Part shown: positions 1 to 8,565 of the stretch, piece after piece | How positions within the stretch are numbered: the first letter of the stretch is position 1 | Layout of the letters: the number at the start of each line of letters is the position of its first letter | Assembly (NCBI RefSeq): GCF_010730055.1 | Contig: NZ_AP022575.1 | Coordinates: 3,596,001 to 3,660,000, forward strand | From: Mycobacterium shinjukuense | Lineage (GTDB): Bacteria > Actinomycetota > Actinomycetes > Mycobacteriales > Mycobacteriaceae | Length of the DNA: 64,000 nt | Direction of reading: 5' to 3' | Position numbers and translations under genes: made by a program | Notes under the pieces: generated by a model | What the model was told of the DNA's origin: nothing | The model's input: only the letters and a program-made list of their open reading frames with translations | The model's database searches: none

Positions 1-2
1 AT

Positions 3-941
3 CAGGCGGCCAGCGCCCAAGCGACGGCGTTTCATGACCGGTTTGTCCGCGTCTTGACCGCCGGTGCGGACTCATATGCGGCCGCCGAAGCGGCCAACGT
101 CGCCCCCCTGCAGCAGGCGCTGAACCTGGTCAACGCTCCCACACAAGCGTTGTTGGGGCGTCCGCTGATCGGCAATGGCGCCAACGGCGCCCCCGGAACC
201 GGGCAAGACGGCGCGCCTGGCGGGATCTTGATCGGCAATGGTGGTGCCGGTGGCTCCGGTGCGACCGGCCAAAAAGGCGGCAACGGCGGGGCTGCCGGGC
301 TGTTCGGCATCGGTGGCGCCGGGGGAGCCGGCGGGGTCGCCGCTACCGGTGTGGCCGCCGGGGCCGGTGGGACTGGCGGAGCCGGCGGGTTGCTGTTCGG
401 CGCCGGCGGTGCCGGCGGCACCGGCGGAATCAGCTCCGGGCTCGACTCCGCCGGGGGTGCCGGCGGGGCCGGCGGGCGCGCCGGGCTGTTCGGCACCGGT
501 GGCACCGGCAGCACCGGTGCGTTCGGCGCAGATGGGGGTGCTGGCGGCGCCGGCGGGGCCGGCGGGCTGCTGTTCGGCAACGGCGGCTCCGGCGGGGCCG
601 GCGTCAGCGGGGGAGGTCGCGGCGGAGCCGGTGGCCACGCCGGCATGCTCCTCGGTGACGGTGGGGTCGGCGGCAACGGCGGTACCGGCTTCAACATCGG
701 GGGTGATGGCGGGGCTGGCGGTAGGGCCGGGCTCGTCGGCTCCGGCGGTGACGGCGGCGCTGGCGGACAGACCGATTCAGGAGCCTCCGGCGGTGATGGC
801 GGCAATGGCGGCGACGCGCAGTTGATCGGTAATGGCGGTAACGGCGGTAACGCCGGCGCTGGCACCGTGCCGGGCAGCGTCGGCATGGGCGGCGCTGGAG
901 GTCGGTTGATCGGTCAGAACGGTTCGAACGGTTTGGTGTAG
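3..941 (+). CDS. PE_PGRS family protein, 5' end cut by the window
   Basis: The frame is open from the first base, so the true start lies left of the window. The first codons read as the end of a PE domain (FHDRFV, then SYAAAEAAN), followed by the PE_PGRS linker (NAPTQALLGRPLIGNGANG) that normally follows the roughly 95-residue PE module. From about base 170 to the stop the protein is Gly-Gly-Ala/Gly-Gly-Asn repeats, with LLFGNGG-type breaks every 20-30 residues. PE_PGRS proteins are exported to the mycobacterial surface by ESX-5, where the Gly-rich part is exposed. The PGRS part here is short, about 250 residues. A proline-rich minus-strand ORF over the same bases is its shadow. I do not recall a PE_PGRS gene at this position in H37Rv. 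Confidence 0.9.
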   Translation, partial: QAASAQATAFHDRFVRVLTAGADSYAAAEAANVAPLQQALNLVNAPTQALLGRPLIGNGANGAPGTGQDGAPGGILIGNGGAGGSGATGQKGGNGGAAGLFGIGGAGGAGGVAATGVAAGAGGTGGAGGLLFGAGGAGGTGGISSGLDSAGGAGGAGGRAGLFGTGGTGSTGAFGADGGAGGAGGAGGLLFGNGGSGGAGVSGGGRGGAGGHAGMLLGDGGVGGNGGTGFNIGGDGGAGGRAGLVGSGGDGGAGGQTDSGASGGDGGNGGDAQLIGNGGNGGNAGAGTVPGSVGMGGAGGRLIGQNGSNGLV

Positions 942-1035
942 TGGGCGTGGCCGCCGGCGGCGGCCGGCGCCTGGCCCCGAGCAGAAACGACGTATCCACC
1001 CCACCGGGCCAGGGTTATGTCGGCGAGCGCTGCCG

Positions 1036-1725
1036 CTAACGGGAGCCCAGCGGCGTGACGTCGAGCACCAACCAGTCACCGCCACGTTTGGTCAACGTCA
1101 CCCGCACGGCTGGCGCCGCCTGGCTGGCGGGCTGACCGGGCACGGTCTGGGTAACCCGCAGGATCACCGCCACACTGGCCGCCGATGGACCCAGGGCCTC
1201 GACCCCGGCCGACAGGGTGGTGGCCTGGGCGGTGACCGTGCGCTGCGCCAGGTCGGCGCTGGATTTGGTGTATTGCTCCCGGAATGCGCCCGCCCGTTCC
1301 GGCACCATCATCGCCGCCGCGCGGTCCATCGCGGCGCGGGGGGCCCCCGGTGAGAATGACGCCACCGCCTCGGCCATGCCCGAGCCGATCTGGACCACCG
1401 TGCGGGCATCCTGTTTGAACTCCCGGTCCGGCGTCGTCCAGCGGGTGTAGCCGGTCAGCACCGCCGCGCAGAGCGCGGCCGCGCACAGGAAGACCACCGC
1501 CAACCGCAGCCTGGGGGCGTCATCGTCGGTGCCGACGGTCACCGCATCGCGTCGAAACAGCCAGACGTTGATCGTCACCGCTTCGACGACCAGCAGCACC
1601 AACACCGAGCACACCGATACCCACCACAGCGGCCAGCCGAGCACCACCCCGATCGCCAGCAGCCCGGCAATCGTCGCCACCGGTGCCATCACGTCGAACG
1701 CGGCAACCCGCCACGCGTTCCTCAT
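1036..1725 (-). CDS. omamB: Mce-associated membrane protein OmamB-like (Rv0200 type)
   Basis: A 229-residue protein with the length and layout of H37Rv Rv0200. Two hydrophobic segments near the N-terminus (about residues 12-50) and a third near residues 75-95 precede a periplasmic domain of the Mce-associated type. Its start overlaps the stop of omamA by 4 bp, so the two are translationally coupled. The family are orphan Mce-associated membrane proteins, so called because they lie outside mce operons. Rv0200 is named OmamB by homology with OmamA. A role in stabilising Mce transporters is inferred from that partner. Confidence 0.85.
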   Translation of the reverse strand: MRNAWRVAAFDVMAPVATIAGLLAIGVVLGWPLWWVSVCSVLVLLVVEAVTINVWLFRRDAVTVGTDDDAPRLRLAVVFLCAAALCAAVLTGYTRWTTPDREFKQDARTVVQIGSGMAEAVASFSPGAPRAAMDRAAAMMVPERAGAFREQYTKSSADLAQRTVTAQATTLSAGVEALGPSAASVAVILRVTQTVPGQPASQAAPAVRVTLTKRGGDWLVLDVTPLGSR

Positions 1726-2345
1726 CGGATGGACTCCAGCTTGGAGATCATCAGTTTGCCGTCCACATCAGAGACCTCGAGCCGCAGGTTCCAGTGCACC
1801 TGCTGCGGCTTGGCCCCGGCGTTCTCGGCGACCGACGTCGCGACCAGCATCACCGAATCGGTGCGGGTGGCAAAGGGCGGCAGTTTTGTGGTCACCACCG
1901 GCCGCACGGTGCCGGGCTGGGTGTCCAGGTCATGGTGCACCGTTTCGATCGCCACCGCCTCGATCCGACCCGTGCTGTGCGTCTGCAGCTTGCCCACCAC
2001 CTGACGGTAGGGCTGCATGGCAGCCTCGAAGTCGGTGCTGAGTTGTCCGACCGTTTGTTCGTGCAGCCGCTGCAGGCTGGCGTCGACGTTGCCGGCGTTC
2101 ATGTTGATCAGCACGTTCGCCCATTCGGCGGCGGCCTGCATGACCCGGGTCAGATAGGCACGCTCGCCGACGTCGTCGCGGCGCGCCGACCAGATGAGCA
2201 CACCGAACACCAGCGCAGCGACGGACAACACGCCAAGAAAGGCCGACGCGACGCCGTAACTCGAGAACACCGCACCGCCTGCGGATTCGGACCGTGACCC
2301 GGCCTTCGCCCCGGAGTCACCCGTCGAATCGTCGTCGTCTGACAT
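1722..2345 (-). CDS. omamA: Orphan Mce-associated membrane protein OmamA (Rv0199 type)
   Basis: A 207-residue protein. It has an acidic Ser/Asp-rich cytoplasmic tail, one transmembrane helix at about residues 33-53, then an extracytoplasmic Mce-associated domain ending in KLMISKLESIR. The much longer frame running upstream is antisense to zmp1. The ATG at 2345 gives the family length and lies in the gap before the divergent zmp1 start. In M. tuberculosis OmamA supports stability of Mce transporters, and its loss affects lipid and cholesterol uptake (established for Rv0199). It overlaps omamB by 4 bp. The mce1 operon it may serve is 20 kb away in this window. Confidence 0.88.
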   Translation of the reverse strand: MSDDDDSTGDSGAKAGSRSESAGGAVFSSYGVASAFLGVLSVAALVFGVLIWSARRDDVGERAYLTRVMQAAAEWANVLINMNAGNVDASLQRLHEQTVGQLSTDFEAAMQPYRQVVGKLQTHSTGRIEAVAIETVHHDLDTQPGTVRPVVTTKLPPFATRTDSVMLVATSVAENAGAKPQQVHWNLRLEVSDVDGKLMISKLESIR

Positions 2346-2387
2346 GGCCCGATCGTTGCACCCGAAATCGGATGGAAGGATGGCGGG

Positions 2388-4373
2388 GTGACGTATGCCG
2401 CCACTCGCTCGGGAATCGACTTGAGCCATGTCGACACCGATGCCCGCCCGCAAGACGACCTGTTCGGTCATGTCAACGGCCGCTGGTTGGCCGAATACCA
2501 GATACCCGCGGACCGCGCCACCGACGGGGCCTTCCGTGGCCTGTTCGACCGGGCCGAAGTGCAGGTGCGCGACCTGATCACCGAGGTCAGTGAATCCGGC
2601 GCCACGCGCGGCACCGACGAGCAGCGCGTCGGCGACCTCTACGCCAGCTTCCTTGACGAGCAGACCGTGCAGCGCAGGGGTGTGCAACCGCTGCTCGACG
2701 AACTGGCCATGATCGATCACGCCGGCGATCGCGCGGCGCTGGCCGCCACCATCGGCGCGCTGCAACGCACCGGGATGGGCGGCGGCGTCGGACTCTATGT
2801 GGACACCGACTCCAAGGACTCCACCCGCTACCTGGTGCATGTCACTCAGTCGGGGATCGGATTGCCCGACGAATCCTATTTCCGCGACGAGCGGCACGCC
2901 GGCGTGCTGGCGGCCTACCCGGGGCACATCGCCCGGATGTTCGCTCTGGTGTTGGGGGGTAGCGGTGACGATCACGCCGAGGATGCCGCCCGTATTGTGG
3001 CGCTGGAGACCAAGCTCGCCGCCGCGCACTGGGACGTGGTCAAACGTCGCGACGCCGAGCTTGGCTACAATCTGCGCACCTTCGCCCAGTTGCAGACCGA
3101 AGCGACCGGCTTCGACTGGGCCGGCTGGGTGACCGCACTGGGCAGCACGCCGCAGGCAATCTCCGAATTGGTTGTGCGCCAACCCGACTACCTCACCGCC
3201 TTCGCCGCGCTGTGGGAAAGCGTTGAGCTCGAAGACTGGAAGCGCTGGGCACGCTGGCGTTTGATCCACGCCCGCGCCCCGTTGCTGACCGGTGAACTGG
3301 TCGCCGAGGACTTCGAGTTCTACGGCCGCAGGCTGACCGGCGCCGAGCGGATCCGCGACCGCTGGAAGCGGGCGGTGTCGCTGGTGGAGAACCTGATGGG
3401 CGACGCCGTCGGAAAGCTCTACGTGCAGCGGCATTTCCCACCCGAGGCCAAGGCCCGCATCGACGCCCTGGTGGACAACCTGCGGGAGGCGTATCGGCTC
3501 AGCATCGGCGAACTGGATTGGATGACGCCGCAGACCCGGGAACGCGCTCTGATCAAGCTGGGCAAATTCACCGCGAAGGTCGGCTATCCGGTCACGTGGC
3601 GGGACTACTCGAAGCTGGTCATCGACCGTGATGACCTCTATGGCAACTGCCAGCGTGGTCACGCGGTCAATCACGATCGCGAGCTGGCTAAGCTCGGCGG
3701 ACCGGTCGATCGGGACGAGTGGTTCATGACACCGCAGACCGTCAACGCCTATTACAACCCGGGGATGAACGAAATCGTCTTCCCGGCTGCAATTTTGCAG
3801 CCGCCGTTCTTCGACGCCGAAGCCGACGACGCAGCCAACTACGGCGGGATCGGGGCGGTGATCGGACATGAGATCGGCCACGGTTTCGACGACCAGGGCG
3901 CCAAGTACGACGGCGACGGCAACCTGGTCGACTGGTGGACCGACGAAGATCGCGCCGAATTCGCAGCCCGCACCAAAGCTCTCATCGAGCAATACGACGC
4001 TTATACGCCGCGTGCGCTCGACGGCGACCACCGGGTGAACGGCGCGTTCACCGTCGGTGAGAACATCGGCGACCTGGGTGGGCTGTCCATCGCGCTGCTG
4101 GCCTACCAGCTGTCACTGAACGGCCAGCCGGCACCGGTGATCGACGGCCTCACCGGGGTGCAGCGGGTGTTCTTCGGCTGGGCTCAGGTCTGGCGAACCA
4201 AATCGCGTGAGGCCGAGACGATCCGGCGGCTCGCGGTGGATCCGCATTCGCCGCCGGAGTTCCGGTGCAACGGTGTCGTCCGCAACCTCGATGCGTTCTA
4301 TGAAGCCTTTGACGTCGCCGAGGACGACGCGCTGTACCTGGATCCGGCCAGCCGGGTGCGCATCTGGAACTGA
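2388..4373 (+). CDS. zmp1: Zinc metalloprotease Zmp1 (M13/neprilysin family)
   Basis: A 661-residue M13 endopeptidase; the H37Rv enzyme is about 663. The catalytic zinc motif HEIGH starts near residue 494 and the third zinc ligand is the Glu of GENIGD near residue 558. The C-terminus carries the usual FRCNGVVRN block and ends in RIWN. There is no signal peptide, as in Zmp1, which is nonetheless found outside the cell. In M. tuberculosis Zmp1 interferes with inflammasome activation and phagosome maturation. The start is GTG at 2388, preceded by an AAGGA stretch. The gene is divergent from omamA, with 42 bp between the starts, and converges on the molybdopterin oxidoreductase across a strong hairpin. 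Confidence 0.97.
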   Translation: MTYAATRSGIDLSHVDTDARPQDDLFGHVNGRWLAEYQIPADRATDGAFRGLFDRAEVQVRDLITEVSESGATRGTDEQRVGDLYASFLDEQTVQRRGVQPLLDELAMIDHAGDRAALAATIGALQRTGMGGGVGLYVDTDSKDSTRYLVHVTQSGIGLPDESYFRDERHAGVLAAYPGHIARMFALVLGGSGDDHAEDAARIVALETKLAAAHWDVVKRRDAELGYNLRTFAQLQTEATGFDWAGWVTALGSTPQAISELVVRQPDYLTAFAALWESVELEDWKRWARWRLIHARAPLLTGELVAEDFEFYGRRLTGAERIRDRWKRAVSLVENLMGDAVGKLYVQRHFPPEAKARIDALVDNLREAYRLSIGELDWMTPQTRERALIKLGKFTAKVGYPVTWRDYSKLVIDRDDLYGNCQRGHAVNHDRELAKLGGPVDRDEWFMTPQTVNAYYNPGMNEIVFPAAILQPPFFDAEADDAANYGGIGAVIGHEIGHGFDDQGAKYDGDGNLVDWWTDEDRAEFAARTKALIEQYDAYTPRALDGDHRVNGAFTVGENIGDLGGLSIALLAYQLSLNGQPAPVIDGLTGVQRVFFGWAQVWRTKSREAETIRRLAVDPHSPPEFRCNGVVRNLDAFYEAFDVAEDDALYLDPASRVRIWN

Positions 4374-4379
4374 TTCCCG

Positions 4380-4437
4380 CGAGCAGACACAAAAGCCCCT
4401 CGACACGCCACTAAACGGGGGCTTTTGTGTCTGCTCG
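4380..4437. terminator. Bidirectional intrinsic terminator, 20-bp perfect stem
   Basis: The arms at 4380-4399 and 4418-4437 are exact reverse complements (left arm begins CGAGCAGACACAAAAGCC) around an 18-nt loop. The element starts a few bases after the zmp1 stop. The minus-strand oxidoreductase stop codon (4411-4413) lies in the loop, so the last codons of that gene form one arm. Symmetry and position between convergent genes fit termination in both directions. The arm resembles the hairpin at 7333-7382. Confidence 0.75.
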
Positions 4438-6660
4438 GCATGGTTCGATGCGGGCGGGCACGTGCTTGTGCCAGGGCGTACCGGCGTAGGGATCGCGCCA
4501 GCGGGTGGCGGTCAGCTCATTGGGCGCCACACCCGGCGCGACGAAGTGGCCACTGTCGTCGGTGTAGTCGAGCCCAAAGCCGTTGGGTAGGGCGGCATGT
4601 CCGGCACGCATGGTCTCGGTCACTTCGACGACGGCCTCGGCGGTGCCGGTTGCGGTGGTGATGCGGGCCCGGCATCCGTCGACCAGCCCAAGGTTCTTGG
4701 CATCTTCCACACTGACCCGCAGCGCCCCGTCGGCATCACGTTTGCGCCAGGACGGGTCGCGGAAAATATCGTTGGCGGTGTAGGCGCGGCGCTCCCCGAC
4801 CGACAGCACGATCGGCAATTCCGCGGTGGTCAGCTGGGGCGGCTGGCGGTTCAACCACCTTATCTCCGCCAGCATTTCGGGGATTTCCAGCGCGATCTTG
4901 TGATCGGCGTGGCCGATCAGGGCAAAATCGTCCTGGTAGTTGTGCACGGTGAACGTGACACCGGAAGGGCTGTCGATGATCGCATCGAACAACGCGTTGC
5001 CGTCGGCATGGCCGGCACGCCGCACCGCCTCGGGGTAGGTCATCGCGGTCTTCTGCGCGAGCCCCCATAGCGCCGCCGCCCCGGCCAGGCCGTCCGGCAG
5101 CGTCGGCCCGAGTGTCTCGTAGAGCACATACGGAAGCAGTTTCGCCACAGTAGGATTGGTCGCCACGGCGGCGAAGAACGCGTCGGCATAGGCCTGGCGG
5201 CCTTGCTGAGCGGCCGCCCGAAGCGTCCGCAGCTCGGCCTCGTCGAGCACGCCGAGCGCGCGCACCAGCCGCGCCCATATCTCCGGTTCGGGCAGAGTTC
5301 CGGGCAATGGTTCCAGCAACGGCCGCCGCAGCTGAAAGCCGTTGTGTGGAAACTCGAAATTGAAGAAGGTAGCTTCCGGCTTCTCGAATTGGGAGGCCGC
5401 CGGCAGCACATAGTGAGCCAGCCGGGCGGTTTCGGTCATCGCGACGTCGATGACCACCAACAGTTCCAGCGCCTGGAATGCCTCCCGGCAGGCAGCCGAG
5501 TTAGCTAGGGAATGCGCGGGATTGCTGCTTTCGACGATCATGGCACGGAACCGGTCCGGATGGTCGGTCAGGATCTCCTCGGGCACAACGTTTCCCGGCA
5601 CCAGCCCGCCGATGATCGGAGCGCCGGTAACGGGTGTGCTGCCGGTGACCGTGCTGAGCAGTGGAGCGAACGACGAATGCAGATGCTGGCCGCCCTTTTT
5701 CGCGAAGTTGCCGGTGAGAATCCACAGCATCTTGTTCAGATACGAGCACAGCGTGCTGTTGGGTGCCTGCTGGACTCCGAGATCCTCGAACACCGACACG
5801 CTGTCGGCGGTGCCGATGCGCCGGGCCACCGCACGCAGCAACTCCTCGTCCACCCCGCACCGCTGCGCGTACTCGGCGACCGGAACCCCGTGCAGCACGG
5901 CGCGGACGGTGTCGGCGCCGTTTACATGCTCGGCGAGAAATGCTTCGTCGCAAAGGTCTTCCTGAACCAACACACCGGCCAGGGCGGCCAGACACCAGGC
6001 GTCGGCACCGGGTCGCACCCGAAGATGGAAGTCGGCCATCTTGGCGGTGTCGGTGACGACGGGATCGATCACGATCATCGACCGGGCCGGATCCTTGGCG
6101 ATCTCGTTGAGCACCACCCGGGCCCGCGGGAAGCTCTGCGACATCCATGGATTCTTCCCGACGAACACCGACACCTCGGCATGCTCGAACTCGCCGCGGG
6201 TGTGCCCGCCATACAGCTTGGCATCGACCCACGCTTCGCCGGTCTTCTCCTGCGCCAGAGCATTTGACCGGTAGCGCGAGCCCAGGGCTTTCAGAAAGGC
6301 GCCGCTGTATGCCCCGCCGAGGTGATTGCCCTGCCCACCACCGCCGTAGTAGAAGATCTTGTCCCCGCCATAGGTGTCGCGGATCCGTTTGAAACCTTCG
6401 GCGATCTCGACAATCGCGGTGTCCCAGTCGATCTCCTGATAGCTCCCATCGCGACCTCGGCGCATCGGTGAGGTGAGCCGGCCGCGGCTATTCTGGTAGT
6501 GGTCGAGCCGCAGCGCCTTGTTGCAGGTGTAACCCCGCGACGCCGGATGCGCCTTGTCACCGCGGATGCGGGCCAGTTTGCGATCGTCGACCTGCACCAC
6601 GATGCCGCAATTGCATTCGCACAGGATGCACGCGGTTGGCTGCCAATCAGTGGAGGTCAT
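4411..6660 (-). CDS. Molybdopterin oxidoreductase (formate dehydrogenase/nitrate reductase-like, Rv0197 type)
   Basis: A 749-residue Mo-bisMGD enzyme. The N-terminus has a Cys cluster for a [4Fe-4S] centre (CILCECNC, then the Cys of GYTCNKALR). The middle holds the molybdopterin-binding core (VFVGKNPWMSQSFPRAR, IVIDPVVTDTA), and the C-terminal molydopterin dinucleotide-binding domain contains LPNGFGLDY. No Tat signal is visible, so it is probably cytoplasmic. The ATG at 6660 follows AAGGAA at a good distance and restores the family N-terminus; the longer upstream frame runs into the tetR gene. The gene overlaps the TetR regulator by 14 bp, so the pair is one transcription unit. The substrate is unknown. 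Confidence 0.9.
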   Translation of the reverse strand: MTSTDWQPTACILCECNCGIVVQVDDRKLARIRGDKAHPASRGYTCNKALRLDHYQNSRGRLTSPMRRGRDGSYQEIDWDTAIVEIAEGFKRIRDTYGGDKIFYYGGGGQGNHLGGAYSGAFLKALGSRYRSNALAQEKTGEAWVDAKLYGGHTRGEFEHAEVSVFVGKNPWMSQSFPRARVVLNEIAKDPARSMIVIDPVVTDTAKMADFHLRVRPGADAWCLAALAGVLVQEDLCDEAFLAEHVNGADTVRAVLHGVPVAEYAQRCGVDEELLRAVARRIGTADSVSVFEDLGVQQAPNSTLCSYLNKMLWILTGNFAKKGGQHLHSSFAPLLSTVTGSTPVTGAPIIGGLVPGNVVPEEILTDHPDRFRAMIVESSNPAHSLANSAACREAFQALELLVVIDVAMTETARLAHYVLPAASQFEKPEATFFNFEFPHNGFQLRRPLLEPLPGTLPEPEIWARLVRALGVLDEAELRTLRAAAQQGRQAYADAFFAAVATNPTVAKLLPYVLYETLGPTLPDGLAGAAALWGLAQKTAMTYPEAVRRAGHADGNALFDAIIDSPSGVTFTVHNYQDDFALIGHADHKIALEIPEMLAEIRWLNRQPPQLTTAELPIVLSVGERRAYTANDIFRDPSWRKRDADGALRVSVEDAKNLGLVDGCRARITTATGTAEAVVEVTETMRAGHAALPNGFGLDYTDDSGHFVAPGVAPNELTATRWRDPYAGTPWHKHVPARIEPCRADTKAPV

Positions 6661-7243
6661 CGCGGGTTCCTTCCGGCAACTCGGCCAGCAGCAGGTTGTG
6701 CAGCTGGCGGTGGACAACGTCGAGGGGCCTCAGGTCGCGGCGCACCCGGGCCAGCAGGATGGCGCCCTCGAGCGCCGACGTCGCCAACACCGCCAGTTCC
6801 TCGGCGCGATCCGCCGGGATGCCGTCGCCGACGAAGCGCCGCGCGATCAGCTCGGACCAGCGGTCGAATACCGCCGCCGCGCGCTCGATCACCGGGGCCA
6901 TCCGGTCCCGCTCGGCCGCCGGGCCCGCTTCCACCGACACCGCCGCGACCGGGCAGCCCGCGCGGAAGTCGCTGGCCAGCAGCTGCTGACGGTACTTGTC
7001 GATCAGCGTGTCCAACAGCTCGATGCTCGGCCCGGCCTCGGTGATGATGGCCGAGACATGCTCACCGGCGTAGTCGACCGCTTCACAGAGCAGTTGGGTG
7101 CGCCCGCCCGGGAAGTAGTGGTATGCCGAACCCCGCGGCGCGCCGCTGTGCTGCAGGACGTCGGAGATGGCGGTGGCGTGCGCGCCGCGCTCCCTGATCA
7201 GCAGCGCAGCGGATGCCACCATCCGATCGCGTGGGCTTGGCAT
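6647..7243 (-). CDS. TetR-family transcriptional regulator (Rv0196 type)
   Basis: A 198-residue TetR protein. The N-terminal helix-turn-helix spans about residues 7-50 (RMVASAALLIRERG, then SDVLQHSGAPRGSAYHYFPGGR), followed by an alpha-helical ligand domain. It is the first gene of a two-gene unit with the molybdopterin oxidoreductase, whose start overlaps its end. A 22-bp inverted repeat lies 30 bp upstream of the start and is the obvious candidate operator, implying autoregulation. H37Rv Rv0196 is of similar length. The ligand is unknown. Confidence 0.9.
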   Translation of the reverse strand: MPSPRDRMVASAALLIRERGAHATAISDVLQHSGAPRGSAYHYFPGGRTQLLCEAVDYAGEHVSAIITEAGPSIELLDTLIDKYRQQLLASDFRAGCPVAAVSVEAGPAAERDRMAPVIERAAAVFDRWSELIARRFVGDGIPADRAEELAVLATSALEGAILLARVRRDLRPLDVVHRQLHNLLLAELPEGTRDDLH

Positions 7244-7272
7244 CGTCGCTCCCTAGGTGCTGCACACCGGCT

Positions 7273-7294
7273 TTATGTATGATGCTATACATAA
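7273..7294. promoter_or_regulatory. Candidate TetR operator (inverted repeat)
   Basis: TTATGTAT at 7273-7280 and ATACATAA at 7287-7294 are perfect 8-bp arms around 6 bp (GATGCT). The site lies 30 bp upstream of the tetR start at 7243, where a promoter is expected. Its AT content is strikingly higher than the surroundings. Assignment to the adjacent regulator is inferred from position. Confidence 0.65.
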
Positions 7295-7332
7295 TCGCTC
7301 GCGACAAGCCGGCGTCCGTATCCACCCACGAA

Positions 7333-7382
7333 CAGACGCAGAATCGCCCTTTTTGCCGGCAAAAAGGGCGATTCTGCGTCTG
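7333..7382. terminator. 50-bp perfect palindrome, probable terminator of the L,D-transpeptidase gene
   Basis: The sequence is its own reverse complement across 50 bp. It begins CAGACGCAGAATCGCCC, has a T5 run and an A5 run, and is centred on GCCGGC at 7355-7360. It begins about 16 bp past the transpeptidase stop (7398) and lies upstream of tetR, so it would insulate the two minus-strand units. The outer arm CAGACGCA resembles CAGACACA in the 4380-4437 hairpin. Confidence 0.7.
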
Positions 7383-7397
7383 CTGCTCGCCGAGCCG

Positions 7398-8447
7398 TTA
7401 GATTTGCCAGTCCTGGGCGCCGTCGTTCTTGTTGTAGATCCCGACGGAGTTCTTCACGACGACCGGGTCCCCGCTGCCGAAATTGTCGTAGAACCACTTC
7501 GCGTTGGCCGGGCTGAGGTTGATACAGCCGTGGCTGACGTCACGCTTGCCCTGGTCGGCGACCGACCACGGCGCGCTGTGCACGAAGTTGCCGCTGTTGT
7601 CGATCCGGACGGCGTCGGTGACCGTCACCTTGTAGCCCTGCGGCGAGTTCACCGGGACGCCGTACGTCGAGGAATCCATCACCACCGTCGGGAACTTCTC
7701 CAGCACGTAGTAGGTGCCGTTCGGGGTCTGGTGATTGCCCGCCGACATCCCCATCGACATCGGGAAGGTCTTCTGCACCACCCCGTTTCGGGTAATCGTC
7801 ATCTGATGGGTCGCGTCGTCGGCGGTGGCCACCAGCGCGTCGCCGGTACGGAAGCTCGACTTGGTGCCGGCCGCATCGATGTTCACCGCGGTGTTGGCCG
7901 GCCAGAAGTCCAGCGGGCGCCAGCGCACCTGGGTCGGGCTCATCCAGTAAAACTTGCCCGGCACCGGCGGGATCGACGAGATGTGAATGGCCCGTTCGGC
8001 CATCGCCCGATCGGCGATCGGTACCTGGAAGTTGATGATGATCGGTTTGGCAACACCGACCAATGCGCCGTCGACCGGATTGAACGTCGGCGGCCGGAAA
8101 GGCGGTTCGCCGACGAACGGTGTCGGGTCCTGCCCGGCCGGGGCGGGCCCCAACGCCGTCGGGACCGCCAGCGGATCCGGCGGCGGTGCGAGCGCCTCGG
8201 GCGCGGGCGGCAGCGCCACCACGTCGGGGGGCGCCACCGCGTCGGGGGGCGCCACCGCGTCGGGCGGCGCCACCGGCGCCGGTTCAGCGGGCGCGACCGC
8301 CCCGGGATCGCTGGGCACCTGATCCGGGTCGGCCACGGCCGGCCCGGCGCCCAGCACCACGACCGCAACCGTTGCGGCCGCGATCACAGTGGCCACAAGG
8401 CTCCCCGTCCTGCAGGCCCAGGCCCAGCCCTTCGTCCAGCGCGACAT
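7398..8447 (-). CDS. ldtD: L,D-transpeptidase (LdtMt4/Rv0192 type)
   Basis: A 349-residue exported protein that forms 3-3 cross-links in peptidoglycan. An N-terminal hydrophobic segment (about residues 14-40) ends in a signal-peptidase-like AVADPD. A Pro/Ala linker follows, with three tandem APPDAV-type units, then an Ig-like domain and the YkuD catalytic domain. The active-site signature is SHGCINLS, with the nucleophilic Cys, preceded by the HSAPWS block. The ATG at 8447 has GGAGGG seven bases upstream; a GTG six codons earlier is the alternative. M. tuberculosis has five paralogues and this matches the Rv0192 neighbourhood. In H37Rv, Rv0193c-Rv0195 separate this gene from the TetR gene; here they are absent. 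Confidence 0.92.
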   Translation of the reverse strand: MSRWTKGWAWACRTGSLVATVIAAATVAVVVLGAGPAVADPDQVPSDPGAVAPAEPAPVAPPDAVAPPDAVAPPDVVALPPAPEALAPPPDPLAVPTALGPAPAGQDPTPFVGEPPFRPPTFNPVDGALVGVAKPIIINFQVPIADRAMAERAIHISSIPPVPGKFYWMSPTQVRWRPLDFWPANTAVNIDAAGTKSSFRTGDALVATADDATHQMTITRNGVVQKTFPMSMGMSAGNHQTPNGTYYVLEKFPTVVMDSSTYGVPVNSPQGYKVTVTDAVRIDNSGNFVHSAPWSVADQGKRDVSHGCINLSPANAKWFYDNFGSGDPVVVKNSVGIYNKNDGAQDWQI

Positions 8448-8565
8448 CGTGCATCCCTCCGTCACTTCCCGGTCACCAGTGTGGCATAGCGCGCCGGCTC
8501 GTCACCCCCTCAGCGACCGCGGCGCGACCGGTCAGCGCCCCGATTCGTCCCGCTGACCTGCAGTG

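Noticed and set aside
32..886. A Pro-rich minus-strand frame
   Set aside because: It is the reverse complement of the PE_PGRS Gly repeats.
1722..4031. A 769-codon minus-strand frame over zmp1
   Set aside because: Only its last 207 codons are real (omamA). The rest is antisense to a clear metalloprotease and has no domain of its own.
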